Below are positions 7,866 through 15,714 of a DNA stretch of 28,694 bases, piece by piece. Made by a program: the position numbers and the translations under genes. The notes beneath the pieces are model-generated. The model was not told where the DNA came from and ran no database searches. It saw only the letters and a list, made by a program, of their open reading frames with translations. This DNA is from JBJXFK01 sp046155505 (GTDB lineage: Bacteria; Planctomycetota; Phycisphaerae; UBA1845; Fen-1342). The number at the start of each line of letters is the position of its first letter. Positions within the stretch are counted from its first letter, which is position 1. The stretch is from contig JBJXFK010000021.1 in the NCBI GenBank assembly GCA_046155505.1, positions 1 through 28,694 of the forward strand, in the 5' to 3' direction.

Positions 7866-8687
7866 GTGCGGCGTCGCGCGATCGGTGTGTCCGTCGCGCT
7901 GGTGCTGCTCTGTGTCCTCGCCGGTTGCGACCAGGGCGGCAATCGCAAGATTCTCGACGGCAACCGTTCGCCGGGCGAGTACATGATCATCGCCGTCACC
8001 GACCCCGACCCGGATGTGCGACGCGAAGCAGTCGGGCGTGTCGCGCGCAGTCGCAAGGCTGATGAAGAATGGGCGGTTGACGGGTTCATTACGATCGCGC
8101 TGCTCGACAGCGACACGCAGGCGCGGTGCGTCGCAGTGCGCGGGCTGGAGGAAGGTCGCGACCCGCGATCGATCGACGCACTGCTCAAGCTGCTGAACCA
8201 CCGAAATTACAAGCCCGAAGAGGTGAAGCCGCCGGCTGCGGTGTTGCGAGCCGATGCATCGCTCGCGTTGGCGCGATTGTGCGAAAGCGGGATGATCGTC
8301 GAGTCGCAGCGCGAGCCGCTCGCGGCGACGTTTCTGAATCGACTATCAAGCGACGAAGATCGGCATGTGCGCATCGCATCGGCCCGCGGGCTGGCGAATT
8401 TTCCGGGCGATGAGACGCTGCGTGGACTGATCGCCGGTTTGCGCGACACCGATTTCGCGGTGGTTCACCGCTGCGAGGAATCGCTCGTGCGGCTTACGGG
8501 CGTTTCGCATCATTGCGTCGCCGCCGAATGGGAGCGCTGGTACGAAGAGAACAAGGGCGAGCCGTTCGTGAGAGCCGGGCAGGTGCCGGATAGTCGCAAA
8601 CCGCCGTACTCGAACAAACTGGGCGAGTCTTGGTACAAGACGAAGCGGTTTTGGCGGACGATTTTTCCGCCGCAAAAGGGCGAGTAG
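7866..8687 (+). CDS. HEAT-repeat lipoprotein
   Basis: From the GTG at 7866 the protein has 273 residues and begins with a lipoprotein signal: RRRAIG, a hydrophobic core (VSVALVLLCV) and the lipobox LAGC (Cys21). The rest is helical, with HEAT/Armadillo-like units such as DPDPDVRREAVGRVA, DSDTQARCVAVRGLEE, PRSIDALLKLL, DRHVRIASARGLANF and ETLRGLIAGLRD. These usually act as protein-binding scaffolds. No enzyme motif is seen. The start is uncertain: an ATG at 7785, inside the end of murI, would give an implausibly long 47-residue stretch before the lipobox. It lies 10 bp after murI. Confidence 0.8.
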   Translation: MRRRAIGVSVALVLLCVLAGCDQGGNRKILDGNRSPGEYMIIAVTDPDPDVRREAVGRVARSRKADEEWAVDGFITIALLDSDTQARCVAVRGLEEGRDPRSIDALLKLLNHRNYKPEEVKPPAAVLRADASLALARLCESGMIVESQREPLAATFLNRLSSDEDRHVRIASARGLANFPGDETLRGLIAGLRDTDFAVVHRCEESLVRLTGVSHHCVAAEWERWYEENKGEPFVRAGQVPDSRKPPYSNKLGESWYKTKRFWRTIFPPQKGE

Positions 8688-8749
8688 GGCGCGATCGGGC
8701 GAGTTGCGTCGCTTGGTGGTCGAGTGACTTTTGGCCAGTCGAGGTTCGT

Positions 8750-9511
8750 ATGCGATTCTATCGGGTCGCGCAGCGCCGATATGCGCAGTTCGAGCGCCTA
8801 GCCGAGGAGGCCGGGCTGTTGCATGCCTATTCGACACGGCCGGATGATGTTTCTGCGCGAACGGATGACGCCGCATCGACTCGGGCGCAGCGGCGCGCGA
8901 CGATGGCTGGCGATCTTGGGCTTGACGCGACTCGACTGTGCCATTGTGTGCAGGTGCATCAGACACGAATCGGAATCGTGCGCGCGGTCGACGGGCCGAC
9001 GCCATTCGACGGATATGACGGTTTGATCACCGCGCTGCGCGGTGTGCCGCTCATGACATTCTCGGCTGATTGCCCGCTCGTTCTGGTCTTTGACCCGGCG
9101 GCGCGCGTCGTGGGTATGGTGCATGCGAGTTGGCGCTGCACCGTTGCGACCGCGACGCGCAATCTGGTTGAGACGATGCAGCATGAATTCAATTGCCGCA
9201 CCGGCGACATGCACGCCGGCGTCGGACCGTCGGCGGGGCCGGAGTCATATGAGGTGAGAGACGACGTGTATCAGGCGGCGGCTCCGCTCGGCGACCGCGA
9301 TACGCTGTTTCGCCATCGCGACGGACGGATGACGTTCGACCTCTGGGAAGCCAATCGGCGGCAACTGCTCGATGTCGGCGTGCCGGGCGAGCGGATCGAA
9401 ATCGCCGGGATCGACACGATGCAAGCCGCGGACACGTTCTATTCGTTTCGGCGCGAGGGGGCGGGTTGCGGGCACTTTGGGTTGATGGCGGGGTTGCGGA
9501 GTTCGACATGA
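8750..9511 (+). CDS. pgeF: Peptidoglycan editing factor PgeF / YfiH-family multicopper-like protein
   Basis: A 253-residue member of the DUF152/laccase-domain family. E. coli YfiH (PgeF) removes misincorporated residues from muropeptide precursors, and related proteins act on purine nucleosides. The zinc-binding triad is visible: His70 (VQVHQTRIG), Cys108 (FSADCPLVLVFD) and His125 (MVHASWRC). The usual HxGWRG motif reads HASWRC here, a departure next to the metal site. ATG 8750 has GAGG 5 bp upstream; earlier in-frame starts overlap the previous gene. It sits 62 bp after the HEAT gene and overlaps cobB by ATGA, so translation is probably coupled. The link to murI supports a cell-wall role. 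Confidence 0.88.
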   Translation: MRFYRVAQRRYAQFERLAEEAGLLHAYSTRPDDVSARTDDAASTRAQRRATMAGDLGLDATRLCHCVQVHQTRIGIVRAVDGPTPFDGYDGLITALRGVPLMTFSADCPLVLVFDPAARVVGMVHASWRCTVATATRNLVETMQHEFNCRTGDMHAGVGPSAGPESYEVRDDVYQAAAPLGDRDTLFRHRDGRMTFDLWEANRRQLLDVGVPGERIEIAGIDTMQAADTFYSFRREGAGCGHFGLMAGLRSST

Positions 9512-10266
9512 ACGGCGACGAGCTTGATCCGCAATTAGAACAACAGGCAGCGCTCGAGGCCGCGGCGCGAGCGATTTCGCGGGCCGCTTCGATTTGCGTT
9601 TCGACCGGTGCGGGCATGTCGGCTGAGTCCGGCATTGCGACGTTTCGCGATCGCGACGGCGCGTGGTCCAAATTCAATCCCGCCGAGTTGGCCACGCCAG
9701 AGGGTTTTCGCCGCGATCCGCTGAAGGTCTGGGAGTGGTACCGCGCTCGCCGCAAACAACTGACCGAGTGTACGCCGCACGAGGGCTACCGTGTGCTCGC
9801 GAGGTGGGAGAGCCGCTTCGAGCGGTTCGATCTGATCACGCAAAACGTCGACGGCTTTCACCGGCAGGTCGGCTGCAAACGCGTGATCGAATTGCATGGC
9901 CGGCTCGACCAGGCGCGCTGTATCGCTTGCGAGCATGTGTGCGTCGGCCCCGACGACCTCGGCCCGGATCCGAAGTGCCCGACGTGCGGCTCGCGTCTCC
10001 GCCCCGGCGTCGTCTGGTTCGGCGAGATGCTGCCGGAAGGCGCGATCGAAGCGGCGTTCGCGGCGGCTGAATCGTGCGATGTATTCCTCGTCATCGGCAC
10101 CAGCGGCGTCGTGCAACCGGCGGCGTCACTAGCCCTCGCGGCCCGCGAGCGGGGAGCGACGGTGATCGAGATCAACCCGCAGGCGACGGAGTTGTCGAGC
10201 GTGGCGCACATTGCGATTCGAGCGGGGTCGCGGACGGCACTGCGCGACATCGAGTGCCTGCTGTAA
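9508..10266 (+). CDS. cobB: NAD-dependent protein deacylase, Sir2 family
   Basis: A 252-residue sirtuin that removes acyl groups from lysine using NAD+. Motifs: GAGMSAESGIATFRD (34-48), TQNVDGFH (111-118), catalytic His130 in ELHG, and four zinc cysteines at 138/141 and 157/160. Residues 76-82 (EWYRARR) carry the Tyr78-x-x-Arg81 pair that marks class III sirtuins such as SIRT5 and E. coli CobB, which also take succinyl- or malonyl-lysine. Its ATG overlaps the pgeF stop as ATGA, so the two are translationally coupled. This is the last gene of the murI run; a strong hairpin follows. Confidence 0.94.
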   Translation: MNGDELDPQLEQQAALEAAARAISRAASICVSTGAGMSAESGIATFRDRDGAWSKFNPAELATPEGFRRDPLKVWEWYRARRKQLTECTPHEGYRVLARWESRFERFDLITQNVDGFHRQVGCKRVIELHGRLDQARCIACEHVCVGPDDLGPDPKCPTCGSRLRPGVVWFGEMLPEGAIEAAFAAAESCDVFLVIGTSGVVQPAASLALAARERGATVIEINPQATELSSVAHIAIRAGSRTALRDIECLL

Positions 10267-10316
10267 TGGTTTGCCTGAGCCGCCGCGCCGCGAGGTAGGG
10301 ATCCGATCGCGACTAC

Positions 10317-10345
10317 CGCTGCTCGAGAGCCTTCTCGTAGCAGCG
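10317..10345. terminator. Strong GC-rich hairpin between convergent genes
   Basis: CGCTGCT-CGAGA pairs with TCTCG-(T)-AGCAGCG around GCCT: 12 bp with one bulge. There is no T-run, so termination is an inference from its position between cobB (+) and the leftward pseudogene. A second hairpin, GCATTGCA/TGCAATGC, lies at 10427-10450. The rest of 10267-10536 shows no gene. Confidence 0.4.
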
Positions 10346-10536
10346 ACCGCCACACTGAGCAATCGGGAAGGTAACTCGGCAGAACGGAAAACGGCGCGCT
10401 GCGCCCCTACATTCGCCGCTGACTTCGCATTGCACTGACTGCTGCAATGCACGTCGCGCCGCTCGCGCCGATGTCGACGCTCGGCAATCAGCTTGGCGGC
10501 TCGAACGGCCCAAGTCGCTCGTTCGGCCTGACACGA

Positions 10537-11086
10537 TCACGGCCGTGTGACGGTGCTCGCATGCCGCACGACTTTCTGCCACCCGCCGTCCCGGCGAACC
10601 TACTCTTCGGTGAACCGACGGTGGACGGTCTGCCCGGCGTCTGGCCGGTTCGCATCCTGCGTCGGCTCGACCGTCTCGCTCCCCACCATGAAGGCCGTGT
10701 CGCCGTAGCAGCGAAAATCGTCGTACGTGCGCTCGTAGGCGCTGAACTTGATGATGTCGGCCCGGAGCCGCTCCAAGACCTTCGGCTTGGCGATGAACAG
10801 GTTGAACGGGTGGGTCACGACGAAGTCGTCCGGGTAGAACCGTTCCTGCGCGGCGACGTGGCGACGAAGCAGCAACTCGTGCTCGCGGTCGTAGAGCCCA
10901 CGAATCTCGGCATCCGCCTGCTTGTCTCCCGCGCCCGCCGTGCTGCGGACATTGGCTCCTCGTCGCCTGCCCGAAACATCCGGGGGCAAAGACTCCTGCC
11001 GGGATGCCCAGCGCAAGCCCAACGAGAAGCCCGATAGCCACTTGGCCACGCAGGCCCGGGGACTGTTGATGGATATCCCGCGTCAT
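10537..11086 (-). pseudogene. SnoaL/NTF2-like (DUF4440-type) secreted protein, broken by frameshift and amber codon
   Basis: ATG 11086 has GAGGA just upstream and starts a clear signal peptide (VAIGLLVGLALGIPAGVF, then CFGQA) in one frame. The mature domain is in a second frame: ADAEIRGLYDREHELLL, DDFVVTHPFNLF, SAYERTYDDFRCYGD, VHRRFTEE. The switch must lie about 10930-10985. That frame then meets TAG at 10600-10602, but the bases beyond it read VRRDGGWQKVVRHASTV, the normal C-terminal strand of this family, until TGA at 10537. A single TGG-to-TAG change would explain the stop. Two lesions argue for a decaying gene; assembly error could explain either one. It lies 118 bp downstream of the cupin gene on the same strand. 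Confidence 0.7.
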
Positions 11087-11204
11087 GCTTTCCTCGGTGT
11101 TCGGCGGACGAACAGCCAAGGTGATTCGCCCCGCCCCAACACCAACTACATTGAGCGGAGGGTGCCTCGGGGCACGCATCCTGCTCGCAGGGTCCATCAT
11201 TCCA

Positions 11205-11756
11205 TTACGTTTTCAGCGGTGGGCCGACGACCTTCATCTCGTGGGCCGCGAACGCTTTGTTCATGTCCTCTTCCGACGGCAGGCTTGTGAGTTTCGCCGC
11301 CTCACGGATGTACGTCTCGAACGTACCCGCCGGGTTCAGCGCCAGCAGCAGCGTGCCCGGCGTGTCGCTCACGCAGGCCCAGACGTGCGGAACCTTCCGC
11401 GGCGCGAAGAGCGAGTCCCCGGCCCTTAGCCTGAATTTCTCGTCGCCGACTTCGAATGCGAACTCACCCTTGGTGGCGTAGAACCACTCGTCCTGATCGT
11501 GGTGGAAGTGGCGCGGCGGGCCGCCTTTGCCCATATCAGCGTGCTCGAACGCGAAGAGCGCGCCGCCCGAGTCCGCCGTCGCGATCTTGATCTCCAGCGG
11601 GATGATTCCCCAGATCTTGAGTACCGCTCCGCCGCGGTCCTTTCCGGCCGGAACAAAGACGCCTTTCGTTGGCGGCTGCGATTCTTGCGCAGCGGCGTGA
11701 AGTGGCCATAGCAGCGGAACCGCCAACGATGACGTCAGAAACAACCGACGATTCAT
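11205..11756 (-). CDS. Exported cupin-domain protein with Tat-like signal
   Basis: A 183-residue small beta-barrel protein. Residues 1-24 (MNRRLFLTSSLAVPLLWPLHAAA) carry a twin-arginine-like NRRLFLTS motif before the hydrophobic stretch, so export of the folded, metal-loaded form is likely. Cupin motif 1 is PPRHFHHDQDEWFYATKGEF (His-x-His-His ... Glu metal ligands); motif 2 is GDSLFAPRKVPHVWA (His ligand). Function is unknown; similar single-domain cupins are often annotated only as cupin. ATG 11756 has GGAGC ~7 bp upstream. Together with the SnoaL-like pseudogene downstream it may once have formed a two-gene unit. Confidence 0.88.
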   Translation of the reverse strand: MNRRLFLTSSLAVPLLWPLHAAAQESQPPTKGVFVPAGKDRGGAVLKIWGIIPLEIKIATADSGGALFAFEHADMGKGGPPRHFHHDQDEWFYATKGEFAFEVGDEKFRLRAGDSLFAPRKVPHVWACVSDTPGTLLLALNPAGTFETYIREAAKLTSLPSEEDMNKAFAAHEMKVVGPPLKT

Positions 11757-12069
11757 GGGTGTGCTCCATTGTGTGACAAAATCGTCCGAACGGCGACAGC
11801 AGAACAGATGACTTGGAGACGATGTCGCAAGCATAATTACTCGCCGAACCGGCGGCAAATTTCAGCAAACGCACCTTCGTTGTGTGCGCCGGCTACAACG
11901 GCGAGCAGACTGATTATTCAGGTTGGTGCGATGGAGCACAAGCGCAGCGTTGAACGAGCGCGCCGCTCGGCGGACGAATGCGACAATGAGCAGACTTCCA
12001 TTTGAAATCCGCAGCGCCGCGACCCGCCGATGTCGCTTGGGGCATTGGACGGCAACGCCAGGGAGCCGT
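11757..12069. other. Intergenic stretch without recognised gene
   Basis: This 313-bp gap lies between the unknown protein (stop at 12070) and the cupin start. Short open frames are present but lack ribosome sites and recognisable sequence. It contains a small CGCCG-AAC-CGGCG palindrome and the sequence GCAGCGTTGAAC near 11950, discussed under rejected items. It presumably carries the cupin promoter, but I cannot point to one with confidence. Confidence 0.4.
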
Positions 12070-12510
12070 TCAAGTCTGCGTCGCCCGTAACCTGTCCCGC
12101 AACGAGGCGAATCGATCCGGTACGCCGGCGTACCCGGCGATCAGATCGAATTTGGATCGTCGAGCTGCGACGTAATCACACACGTCGGCCAGCGGTACCG
12201 AAATCGGTCTCAGTTCGGATTCGTAGTGCTCGAACCAAAACTCAAGAACGCTCGCCAGTCCGGAAGCCATACTCGAGTCTTGTGAGGATGCATCTGAGTG
12301 GACGTAACGAATGGCCGCCGTGATGTAGTAGCGAAACGCCACCGGACCCATCCACATCAAGTCTTCCACGTAATACAAGGAGTTCTCGCGGAACAGTGCC
12401 TCGGCCGCATCGAGGTCTTTTCCGAGGAAGTTTCGGACCGCTCTTTGCTCATCGAGAGAGTCGTAGACGTTGATTTGCTCGCGCGTCGGCGCATGCATTC
12501 GCGTACTCAC
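12070..12510 (-). CDS. Unrecognised ~146-residue protein
   Basis: No family is recognised. The protein has a globular, Tyr/Phe/Trp-rich make-up (ALFRENSLYYVEDLMWMG, AFRYYITAAIRYV, EFWFEHYESEL), with no signal peptide, membrane segment or Cys pattern. The even distribution of hydrophobic residues and normal amino-acid composition, unlike the Arg-rich shadow frames around it, make it likely to be real. The start is a GTG at 12510 or the ATG four codons later (12498); neither has a good Shine-Dalgarno sequence. It stands alone on the minus strand between the cupin and the glycoside hydrolase. Confidence 0.65.
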   Translation of the reverse strand: MSTRMHAPTREQINVYDSLDEQRAVRNFLGKDLDAAEALFRENSLYYVEDLMWMGPVAFRYYITAAIRYVHSDASSQDSSMASGLASVLEFWFEHYESELRPISVPLADVCDYVAARRSKFDLIAGYAGVPDRFASLRDRLRATQT

Positions 12511-12540
12511 ATCGGCGCGCGCTACGCTTGCGCCTCATTC

Positions 12541-12568
12541 CAACCTTGTTACCTTGCGACCTTGCAAC
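12541..12568. repeat. 8-bp tandem array (NNACCTTG) just past the glycoside hydrolase stop
   Basis: CAACCTTG, TTACCTTG and CGACCTTG follow one another, with a partial CAACC after them. The array lies 17 bp downstream of the stop of the glycoside hydrolase (minus strand, 12586-12588). Confidence 0.7.
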
Positions 12569-12585
12569 CAGCAAACTCACAGCAC

Positions 12586-14508
12586 CTACCGCACGAACCG
12601 AAACTCATGCAGCACAAGCGTCCCCGTGCGCGGTCGACCCTGAATCTGAATTCCGATGTTTCGCAGCGCCGCCGTGTCGATCGTCCGCTGGCCGCGCTGA
12701 TTGCCGAAGTGCATGTTGTGTTGCAGGTCGGCGATCGCGATGCGCATGCGCGTACGCTCGCCCTTGCTGAAAAATGCATCTGACAAGAACGCCTCGCCGT
12801 CGTCGCCCGCACCGGTCGAGTAGCTCGGCTGTCCCGGCGGGCCGGCGCTTGCCTCGGCCAGGACGACGCAGAGTTGCAACCCGCGCGGAGCTTCGAAGTC
12901 GATCTCGATCGCCGAATAGCCGTCGAGGTCGGTCGATTCGGCCGGGCCTTTGCCGAGTCGCATCGCCGCGGGGCCGAAGAAATTCAAACCGCCGCCGTAG
13001 GTTTCGCCGGTGTCGAAATCGATGCGAATCGCCGACTGCTCGAACCGCCAGGCCATCTTGCTGTCCGGCGCGCCCCAGACTTCCGGCTCGCGTACCCAAT
13101 CGGTCGTCAGGCTGACCGTCGGCGGACGCTCGGGACGCTGCGCCGCGACAAACTTCACCCGCGGGGGTTCGGCGATCTGCGTCGGCATCGCGCCCAGTTT
13201 CGCGGCGCGCACAGACGGGATGCGCTCATGCGTTTCGCGCATCGCAGTCAGCAGCGCCGTGTATGGCCGGTTCTGCAAGTCGACGATGCCATAGTTGGAA
13301 TCTTCGCCGTCGAAGCGGCCCTGCGGTGACTGATCGGCGAACTCGAACCAGTGGGCACCGATGATCACCGGAATTTCGGCGAGTTTGCTGACGTATTGCT
13401 TGTACGCTGCGGCGCGGTCGGACTGAGTAGCGAGCACCGTTCCCGCGCCGCGCGAGTTGGGGTTGCCGCTCGCGTTTTCTTTTGCACGCCAGGCGAATTC
13501 GGTAATGACGATCGGGCGTTTGCCGAGCAGCCAGAAGCGCGTGAAGTGATTGAGATCAGGCGTCGGATCGGCGCGATAGTCGTTGAGCGAAATCACGTCG
13601 CTCACCTTGCCGTCCTCGACGATCACCGGATCGGGCGCGTTGCCGGCGAAGCGGACGCCGAGGATCAGCGCACCGGGCACCATCTCGCGTGCGACCTTCG
13701 CCGCTGTCGGAAAAAACCGTTCGGCGGCGCGCTTCGTGAATTCGAGGCGGTCGGCGTGCGCGGCTTTCGTGGCGCTGGTTTGCAACACCTCGCTGGTGAT
13801 GTCCGACCAGTCTTTGAGTTCGAGATTCCACGCCTCGTTCATCGCGGCGACCGTCTTGTGTCGCTCCTTGAGCAAGTCGAGCGCGGCGACGCGGGCGGCG
13901 TCGGCGGGTTCCAGTTCCATCGCGCGCTCGAGAAGCGAGAACGTCGCGCCGGTCGGCCAGCCGAAGCGGCCATACCACGGGGCTTCGTTATCGAGGAACA
14001 CGCCGATGAGATTCTTGCGATCGGGCTGCCGCTCAAGCTCGATGCGGATGTTCGCGCGCACAAACTCGTCGAAGCCGGGGCGAAAACCGGACAAGCAGCG
14101 GTCGTTCGTGTGACCCGCCACATACAAGATAATCGTGCGATGCAGCCCGTCGCCGGTGGGAACCGAATTGCCGCTCCAGCAGCCGATGGTGTTGAAGCGG
14201 TGATCGGTGAGCAGTTTCGCGCTCGCTCGGCCCCAAGCCGCGGTGTCGCCGCCGAACTGCGTCTTCGCGGCGTCATAAAACGTCGTGTTGGGTCGCGGGC
14301 TGAACGCGGTGGGCGAGATGTTGTTCACGCCGAGGGAGAAGAAGCGCTCGCCGCTGGGGTTGACGAACGACCAGACTCCGTTTGCATCGGCGGCGACTTC
14401 GTAGTTTTGCGCGGAGGCTGGGAGCGTGATCAGGCAAAGGGTTGCGAAGGCGAATGCGAGGACCAATTGGGGCTTGCATTCACCTGTCGATCGGAGATTG
14501 AACTGCAT
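12586..14508 (-). CDS. Secreted clan GH-A glycoside hydrolase, agarase-like (GH50/GH86-type)
   Basis: A 640-residue protein with a signal peptide (1-33, ending PASA before Gln34). The opening DANGVWSFVNPSGERFFSLGVNNI (41-64) is the start typical of GH50/agarase-like TIM barrels. The likely acid/base is Glu175 (GVFLDNEAPWYGR) and the nucleophile Glu337 (PIVITEFAW), with an aromatic platform at IIGAHWFEFADQ (382-392), in the order expected for clan GH-A. Residues ~430-640 form a separate beta-sandwich that may bind carbohydrate (DLDGYSAIEIDFE, VLHEFRFVR). It probably hydrolyses a galactose- or glucose-based polysaccharide outside the cytoplasm; the substrate cannot be fixed from sequence. GAGG lies 7 bp before ATG 14508. 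Confidence 0.85.
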   Translation of the reverse strand: MQFNLRSTGECKPQLVLAFAFATLCLITLPASAQNYEVAADANGVWSFVNPSGERFFSLGVNNISPTAFSPRPNTTFYDAAKTQFGGDTAAWGRASAKLLTDHRFNTIGCWSGNSVPTGDGLHRTIILYVAGHTNDRCLSGFRPGFDEFVRANIRIELERQPDRKNLIGVFLDNEAPWYGRFGWPTGATFSLLERAMELEPADAARVAALDLLKERHKTVAAMNEAWNLELKDWSDITSEVLQTSATKAAHADRLEFTKRAAERFFPTAAKVAREMVPGALILGVRFAGNAPDPVIVEDGKVSDVISLNDYRADPTPDLNHFTRFWLLGKRPIVITEFAWRAKENASGNPNSRGAGTVLATQSDRAAAYKQYVSKLAEIPVIIGAHWFEFADQSPQGRFDGEDSNYGIVDLQNRPYTALLTAMRETHERIPSVRAAKLGAMPTQIAEPPRVKFVAAQRPERPPTVSLTTDWVREPEVWGAPDSKMAWRFEQSAIRIDFDTGETYGGGLNFFGPAAMRLGKGPAESTDLDGYSAIEIDFEAPRGLQLCVVLAEASAGPPGQPSYSTGAGDDGEAFLSDAFFSKGERTRMRIAIADLQHNMHFGNQRGQRTIDTAALRNIGIQIQGRPRTGTLVLHEFRFVR

Positions 14509-14548
14509 GGTTTGGCCTCGCTTCTATTGAGATTTTTGACGCATGGCA

Positions 14549-14702
14549 CGTAGGGTGGGCATCGCCCACTATTTGTGGCCTCGACCGGAACTGAATGGTG
14601 GACAACACCGATCCTACGCGAACCTGAGAATGGTGGGCAGTGCCCACCCTACGACGTCTGCTTTCTTCGCCCCGCGACTTGGTGGGCGATGCCCACCCTA
14701 CG
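14549..14702. repeat. Three copies of the GTAGGGTGGGCATCGCCCAC palindromic element
   Basis: Copies lie at 14549-14569 (+), 14632-14653 (-) and 14681-14702 (-), with a degenerate half at 14595-14619. Each core is GGTGGGC-(A/G)(T/G)-GCCCACC, flanked by CCTACG on one side. They fill the divergent gap between the glycoside hydrolase and the ABC transporter genes, so both promoters must lie in or beside them. Confidence 0.85.
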
Positions 14703-14790
14703 AAGTCCGCGTACCATTGGCGAGTTCTCGATTGGGCGGCGCGATCGTACCGCGCCGCGCCGCGCCGCGCCGTTAGCAGGAGAGGTTCTC

Positions 14791-15714
14791 ATGAAGCAAG
14801 CCCTCACCGTTCAGGGTGCTCGCAAGGCGTTCGGCGCGACGCAGGCACTCCTCGACGCTGACCTGACTTTGCGCGCCGGCGAGTGCCACGCGCTGCTTGG
14901 TCCCAACGGCGCGGGCAAGACGACGCTCATTCGCGCTGTCGTCGGTCGCGTGCTGCTCGATGCCGGCGAGGTGCGGCTGTTTGGAGAGGCCGTGCCCGAG
15001 CCGCGACCGGCGGATGTGCGCCGTCGAATGGGCGTTGTGCCGCAGGAAATCGCGATCTATCCGTTGCTGACGCCGCGCGAGAATTTGATGGCGTTTGGTG
15101 CGTTTGCGGGCTTGCGCGGCGATGAGTTGAAGACGCGCGTCGATTGGGCGCTGGCGTGGACCGGACTGGCTGATCGCGAGCGCGATCGTGCGGGCACATT
15201 TTCCGGCGGTATGAAGCGGCGGCTAAATATCGCGTGCGGCGTGCTGCACAAGCCGGAGATCATTTTGCTCGATGAGCCGACGGTCGGCGTGGACCCGCAG
15301 AGTCGGGCGCGGATTTGGGAAATGTGCGATGAGTTGCGGCGCGAGGGTGCGGCGCTGCTGCTCACTTCGCATCAGCTCGACGAGACGCAGCGCGTGAGCG
15401 ATCGCATCACGATCATCGACCATGGCAAGACAATTGCCAGTGGCACGTTCGGCGAGCTTGTGCAGCGGACGGTCGGCGCGGACAGGCATGTGACGCTGCA
15501 TCTGTCGGCGGCGCTGCGCGGCATGCCGGATCGATGCGCAGTGGACGAGGGCGGGCGCGTGCTGCGGACATCGCTCGGCGATGTCGCGACCGAGTTGCCG
15601 CCGCTGCTGACGCAGGTGAAATCGCTGGGCGGCGTGGTTGAAGATTTGTCGGTCGAACCGCCGACGCTTCAGGCGGTATTCCTGCACCTGACCGGACGGG
15701 AGCTGCGCGAATGA
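14791..15714 (+). CDS. ABC transporter ATP-binding protein (ABC-2 exporter type)
   Basis: A 307-residue nucleotide-binding subunit that powers the permease encoded next. It has Walker A GPNGAGKTT (37-45), the Q-loop VPQE (83-86), signature FSGGMKRRLN (137-146), Walker B IILLDEPTVGVD (157-168) and the H-loop LTSHQLDE (191-198). The ~100-residue C-terminal tail after the ATPase core is common in DrrA/NatA-type exporters. ATG 14791 has AGGAGAGG 6 bp upstream. An in-frame extension upstream runs through the GTGGGC palindromes and is not coding. The stop overlaps the permease start (ATGA), so the two are coupled. Confidence 0.93.
   Translation: MKQALTVQGARKAFGATQALLDADLTLRAGECHALLGPNGAGKTTLIRAVVGRVLLDAGEVRLFGEAVPEPRPADVRRRMGVVPQEIAIYPLLTPRENLMAFGAFAGLRGDELKTRVDWALAWTGLADRERDRAGTFSGGMKRRLNIACGVLHKPEIILLDEPTVGVDPQSRARIWEMCDELRREGAALLLTSHQLDETQRVSDRITIIDHGKTIASGTFGELVQRTVGADRHVTLHLSAALRGMPDRCAVDEGGRVLRTSLGDVATELPPLLTQVKSLGGVVEDLSVEPPTLQAVFLHLTGRELRE

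Noticed and set aside
10447..11037. Long open frame on the + strand opposite the SnoaL-like pseudogene
   Set aside because: It mirrors the coding strand of the SnoaL-like domain and has no family resemblance or ribosome site; treated as an antisense shadow.
11885..11960. Possible integron attC site: GTTCAAC on the minus strand, with CGTTGTAGCC ~60 nt further on, in a run of leftward small genes
   Set aside because: The second core does not fit GTTRRRY, the inner arms do not pair beyond CAACG/CGTTG, and no similar site lies after the neighbouring genes. No integrase is present.
13351..14553. 400-codon + strand open frame opposite the glycoside hydrolase
   Set aside because: Antisense shadow with no recognisable motifs; the minus-strand protein has a signal peptide and catalytic residues.
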